From JBCCAG01 sp050330955 (GTDB lineage Bacteria; Cyanobacteriota; Cyanobacteriia; CAKZMO01), in NCBI GenBank assembly GCA_050330955.1, contig JBHJHJ010000057.1, positions 1 through 17,869 of the forward strand: 17,869 nt of DNA, written 5' to 3'. Made by a program: the position numbers and the translations under genes. Within the stretch, counting starts at the first letter, position 1. Each line of letters opens with the position of its first letter. Shown here piece by piece: positions 15,471-17,869 of the stretch. The notes below the pieces were generated by a model. That model had not been told where the DNA came from. It saw only the letters and a program-made list of their open reading frames with translations, and searched no databases.

Positions 15471-15502
15471 CAGGACGGTTTTGACTTAAGGGAGTGCATT
15501 CT

Positions 15503-15523
15503 GTCGTGCACCGATTGCACGAC
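15503..15523. promoter_or_regulatory. Perfect inverted repeat, candidate operator
   Basis: GTCGTGCA (15503-15510) and TGCACGAC (15516-15523) form perfect 8-bp arms around CCGAT. The centre is about 45 bp upstream of the -35 box of the secreted-protein promoter, a typical position for an activator site. It has no T-run, so a terminator is less likely. Which regulator binds is unknown. Confidence 0.55.
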
Positions 15524-15530
15524 ATTCTCA

Positions 15531-15637
15531 CAAACTGTTCTCCGCAAACTTTCCTAAGACTGCGGCGTCCCTAAGTGAGCCGTAAACGGCGCTAGAGGGT
15601 TGATTGAGCTCCATTTTCCAAAGTGAGCAGCATCTAA
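15531..15637. repeat. Diverged copy of the GTPase 5' flank (repeat copy A)
   Basis: Positions 15531-15575 match 16561-16605 at 34 of 45 bases (19 of the first 21). After a 22-bp insertion, similarity resumes with GGTTGAT and GAGCAGCATCTA, matching GGTTGAT and CAGCAGTATCTA just before the GTPase start codon. This copy lies beyond the 3' end of the Uma2 gene and has no GTPase gene after it. The rest of 15411-15720 shows no gene. Confidence 0.55.
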
Positions 15638-15720
15638 CCCGCCGCGCCGTTGTGGTTTAACCCTAGGAATGAAGCTTAGTGTTTTAGTAGAAGAATTGCT
15701 GGCAAAGCTGTTCGTCTCTT

Positions 15721-16461
15721 TCAGGTGCTTGCCCTTCGCGCTGCCAGCGCCTCAACAAATGCGCTATGCTCCCGAGACTCAATTCCGCTTTGCACCACGG
15801 CCATCACCTGAGACATATCCCCAATCAGCAGAGCCTCAGGGGCGAGCCACAGCCCCGGAAACGCCTGACTGCACAGAACCCCATCCGAATTAAGGGCAAG
15901 AAGCTGATAGCTGCCTTCCACGAGCTGGAACCAATCCAGCTTGTTTTCAAAGGATTGCCAGATAATATACTCCAGCACCCCATTACGTCGGTATGCCTGC
16001 TTCTTGGTGCTTGTATCGATCGCAGCGCTGCTAGCCGCCACCTCAACCACAAGTTCAGGGGCGCCTTCAAGATAGTCGTCGTCGCTGAGACGAGACTGGC
16101 CGCCTGAAGCTTCATCAATTAGAAGTACGATGTCGGGCTGGGGTTCGTTGTCAAAATCAAGCCGTACCGTTGGGGCGTCGCCGAGTTCGGTTCCGGGAGT
16201 GGCTAGCCAGTAATCGGTGAGCCAGGCCATCAGCAGCGCATGGGGACGACCGTGGCTTCTAAATCGCAGCGCAGCAGGCACGTAGACGACTCCTTCAATC
16301 AGTTCGGCCTTTTTGAGCTTTGGTCTGGCCTGACAGCGTCGCTCGAATTCAGCGCGAGTGAGGCGATCGCCGCTGTGTAAAGGCGGCAACTGCCCCGAGA
16401 CCGACTGCGAATGGGGCGTAGACGGGAAACCCGTCTCGGAGGGCGATCGCTCTCGAACCAT
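15721..16461 (-). CDS. Uma2-family putative restriction-like endonuclease (DUF820)
   Basis: A 246-residue member of the Uma2/DUF820 family, which has the PD-(D/E)xK nuclease fold and is greatly expanded in cyanobacteria; its biological role is unresolved. Visible motifs in order are E-L-I-E-G-V-V-Y (about 53-60), the active-site Asp in P-Q-P-D-I-V-L-L (about 107-114), E-L-V-V-E-V-A (about 135-141) and K-K-Q-A-Y-R-R-N-G-V-L-E-Y-I-I-W. Residues 1-35 are Ser/Pro-rich and outside the usual domain. The start is ATG at 16461; no strong ribosome-binding site is seen. The gene is flanked by diverged copies of a direct repeat, which suggests it was inserted, or arrived with a duplication, upstream of the GTPase gene. 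There is no methyltransferase or antitoxin partner next to it. Confidence 0.9.
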   Translation of the reverse strand: MVRERSPSETGFPSTPHSQSVSGQLPPLHSGDRLTRAEFERRCQARPKLKKAELIEGVVYVPAALRFRSHGRPHALLMAWLTDYWLATPGTELGDAPTVRLDFDNEPQPDIVLLIDEASGGQSRLSDDDYLEGAPELVVEVAASSAAIDTSTKKQAYRRNGVLEYIIWQSFENKLDWFQLVEGSYQLLALNSDGVLCSQAFPGLWLAPEALLIGDMSQVMAVVQSGIESREHSAFVEALAARRAST

Positions 16462-16638
16462 GGGAATGGAGACACCTAAAACTGTCTAACAACCAGCATA
16501 TCAAACCCGTTTCGTGCTCAGTTGCCCAATCGCAGTGCCACAGGTAAGGCTGGATTCGCGCAAACTGTTCACTGCAAACTTCTCTAGGGCGTTGGCATCG
16601 CTAAGGTTGATACGCTCACTCAGCAGTATCTAGACCCC
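16462..16638. promoter_or_regulatory. Divergent region between Uma2 and GTPase genes
   Basis: About 177 bp holding the 5' flanks of both genes and repeat copy B (16561-16632). COG0523 GTPases are often under Zur control, but I see no recognisable palindromic Zur box (TGATAATnATTATCA type) here. No clear promoter hexamers were found. Confidence 0.4.
16561..16632. repeat. Repeat copy B, just upstream of the GTPase gene
   Basis: Partner of 15531-15637 in direct orientation. It ends seven bases before the GTPase ATG, so it forms the immediate 5' leader of that gene. Together the two copies bracket the Uma2 gene. Confidence 0.55.
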
Positions 16639-17595
16639 ATGGCAACGACAGTCCCAGTGACGGTGCTGACCGGCTACCTCGGCGCAGGCAAGACTACCCT
16701 GCTCAACCGCATCCTCACCTACGAGCACGGCAAAAAGGTGGCGGTGATCGTCAACGAATTTGGCGAAGTGGGCATCGACAACCAGCTCGTCATCGACGCC
16801 GACGAAGAAATCTTTGAGATGAACAACGGCTGCATTTGCTGTACTGTGCGGGGCGACCTGATTCGCATCATCGGCAACCTGATGCAGCGGCGGGACCAGT
16901 TTGACCATCTGGTGATTGAAACCACGGGCCTTGCAGACCCTGCTCCGGTCATCCAAACCTTCTTTGTCGATGAAGACATCCAGTCCCAACTGGCCCTAGA
17001 CGCCGTCATTACCGTCGTCGACGCCAAGCACATCCACCAGCACTGGGACAGCGACGAGGCCCAAGAGCAGATCGCCTTTGCCGATGTCATCCTGCTGAAC
17101 AAAATCGACTTGGTGTCTGAAGAAGATCTCGCGGAGCTTGAGCGGCGCATCCTCGACATGAACGCCATGGTAAAAATCTACCGCACTCAGAACTCGGCGC
17201 TGCCCATCGAGTCAATCTTGGGGGTCAAAGCCTTTGACCTAGACCGAGCCCTAGAGGTGGACCCAGAGTTCCTCAACGAAGACGCCCACGAGCACGATGA
17301 GTCGGTGTACTCCTTCGCCATTGTGGAAGAGCAGCCCCTAGACGGCGATAAGCTAAGCCAGTGGGTCAGTACCCTGCTGGAGACCAAAGGCCCCGACATC
17401 TTCCGCACCAAGGGGATTCTGAATCTGGTAGGGGAACCTAACCGCTACGTCTTCCAAGGCGTCCACATGATTTTTGACGGTCGGAGCGATCGCCCCTGGA
17501 AGCCGGACGAAGCCCGCCGCAGCGAAATGGTGTTCATTGGCCGTAACCTGGACGAGGCGGAGCTGCGCAGCGGATTTCGCACCTGTCTGGCGTGA
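16639..17595 (+). CDS. COG0523 / CobW-family GTPase, putative metal chaperone
   Basis: G3E-family P-loop GTPase of the COG0523 group, members of which deliver zinc or cobalt to target proteins. The 318-residue protein has Walker A G-Y-L-G-A-G-K-T (12-19), the metal-binding G-C-I-C-C motif (C65, C67, C68), E-T-T-G-L-A-D-P (94-101) and the guanine-specificity motif N-K-I-D (154-157). A CobW C-terminal domain covers about 224-316. A small acidic/His patch (H217, H219) lies between the domains; the long His loop of some CobW proteins is absent. No cobalamin genes are nearby, so zinc homeostasis is likelier than B12 synthesis, but this is inference. The stop TGA overlaps the GTG start of the WD40 gene, suggesting translational coupling. 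Confidence 0.93.
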   Translation: MATTVPVTVLTGYLGAGKTTLLNRILTYEHGKKVAVIVNEFGEVGIDNQLVIDADEEIFEMNNGCICCTVRGDLIRIIGNLMQRRDQFDHLVIETTGLADPAPVIQTFFVDEDIQSQLALDAVITVVDAKHIHQHWDSDEAQEQIAFADVILLNKIDLVSEEDLAELERRILDMNAMVKIYRTQNSALPIESILGVKAFDLDRALEVDPEFLNEDAHEHDESVYSFAIVEEQPLDGDKLSQWVSTLLETKGPDIFRTKGILNLVGEPNRYVFQGVHMIFDGRSDRPWKPDEARRSEMVFIGRNLDEAELRSGFRTCLA

Positions 17596-17869
17596 AGACG
17601 GGGCAGCTAAAGTTCACTGAGCGCTGGCGCGATCGCCTCAGCGACTACGTGACGGCGATCGCTTGGTCGAAGGATGGGCATCATCTGGCCGCTGCTTCTG
17701 CTGCTGGGGACGTGGTGCTGTTTGATTTCAGCGATCGCGTTGTCCCCAGTCGCGCTGTCCCCAATCGCGTTGTCTTGCAGTCGGCACAGGGCAAGGCCGT
17801 GAATGCTTTGGGCTTTTCTGCAGACGGTCAATACCTCGCCGCAGGCGGACAGTCTGGGGATGTGATGGC
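17592..17869 (+). CDS. WD40-repeat protein, 5' part only
   Basis: An open frame starting with GTG at 17592, overlapping the GTPase stop (GTGA), runs off the window end; 92 full codons are visible. It encodes V-T-A-I-A-W-S-K-D-G-H-H-L-A-A-A-S-A-A-G-D-V-V-L-F-D, then A-V-N-A-L-G-F-S-A-D-G-Q-Y-L-A-A-G-G-Q-S-G-D-V. These are two successive WD40 blades (W/F-S-x-D-G, L-A-x-x-x-x-x-G-x-V). A third or later blade must lie beyond the edge. WD40 propellers usually serve as protein-binding platforms. No signal peptide is seen. Its overlap with the GTPase suggests a shared role, perhaps as partner or target of the metal chaperone. A 15-bp repeat lengthens the loop between the blades. Confidence 0.85.
   Translation, partial: MKTGQLKFTERWRDRLSDYVTAIAWSKDGHHLAAASAAGDVVLFDFSDRVVPSRAVPNRVVLQSAQGKAVNALGFSADGQYLAAGGQSGDVM
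17736..17774 (+). repeat. 15-bp coding repeat in the WD40 gene
   Basis: Units CGCGTTGTCCCCAGT (17736-17750), CGCGCTGTCCCCAAT (17751-17765) and partial CGCGTTGTC (17766-17774) encode R-V-V-P-S, R-A-V-P-N, R-V-V. The first unit overlaps a HIP1 palindrome. They lie in the loop between two blades and look like in-frame slippage. Confidence 0.8.

Noticed and set aside
16607..16632. Promoter TTGATA...TATCTA before the GTPase gene
   Set aside because: The spacer is only 14 bp and the -10 box would lie seven bases from the start codon.
16462..16638. Zur box upstream of the GTPase gene
   Set aside because: No TGATAATnATTATCA-like palindrome could be found.
1..17869. CRISPR array, tRNA or rRNA gene, insertion sequence
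   Set aside because: No regularly spaced repeats, no cloverleaf-like or rRNA sequence and no transposase frame were seen.

Overview
The window looks like chromosomal DNA of a filamentous or Leptolyngbya-like cyanobacterium. The evidence is the very frequent HIP1 palindrome GCGATCGC (for example at 273, 424, 1281, 1421 and 1623), a cyanobacterial-type NdhB, a DNA topoisomerase I with a Lys/Ala tail and no Cys zinc fingers, an Uma2 (DUF820) nuclease and a DUF1400 hydrolase. No rRNA, tRNA, CRISPR array, prophage or intact insertion sequence is visible.

Layout. 1-380 is non-coding and leads into glyQ (glycyl-tRNA synthetase alpha). Next come a secreted protein with two LCCL domains (+) and, convergent to it, a VanX-type D-Ala-D-Ala dipeptidase (-). 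A 174-bp divergent spacer with three 16-bp tandem repeats separates the dipeptidase from an exported DUF1400/alpha-beta hydrolase (+). That gene converges on topA (-) across a strong hairpin. topA diverges from ndhB (+) over about 490 bp. ndhB converges, with only 5 bp between stops, on a large divergent PEP-synthase-like gene (-). Next is a conserved helical cyanobacterial protein of unknown function (+), convergent with a MarR regulator that carries a Cys/His-rich tail (-). Upstream of the MarR gene, on the same strand, lies an apparent C-terminal fragment of a globin gene, followed by a secreted protein with a textbook promoter (-) and an Uma2 endonuclease gene (-). The window ends with a COG0523/CobW GTPase (+) whose stop codon overlaps the start of a WD40-repeat gene that runs off the edge.

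Most genes are unrelated single units in alternating orientation, as is usual in cyanobacteria. The functional groupings I can support are few. The GTPase and WD40 genes overlap and are probably co-translated. The MarR regulator and the globin remnant may once have formed a unit. The dipeptidase and the exported hydrolase share a divergent promoter region.

The points that most deserve a second look are: the PEP-synthase-like protein, which keeps the phospho-carrier His and the C-terminal Cys but lacks an arginine expected to bind PEP and has an eroded ATP-binding half; the globin remnant beside the Cys-tailed MarR; the Uma2 gene bracketed by diverged copies of the GTPase 5' flank; and a perfect 8-bp-arm inverted repeat upstream of the secreted-protein promoter. 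I see no clear-cut new multi-gene system.
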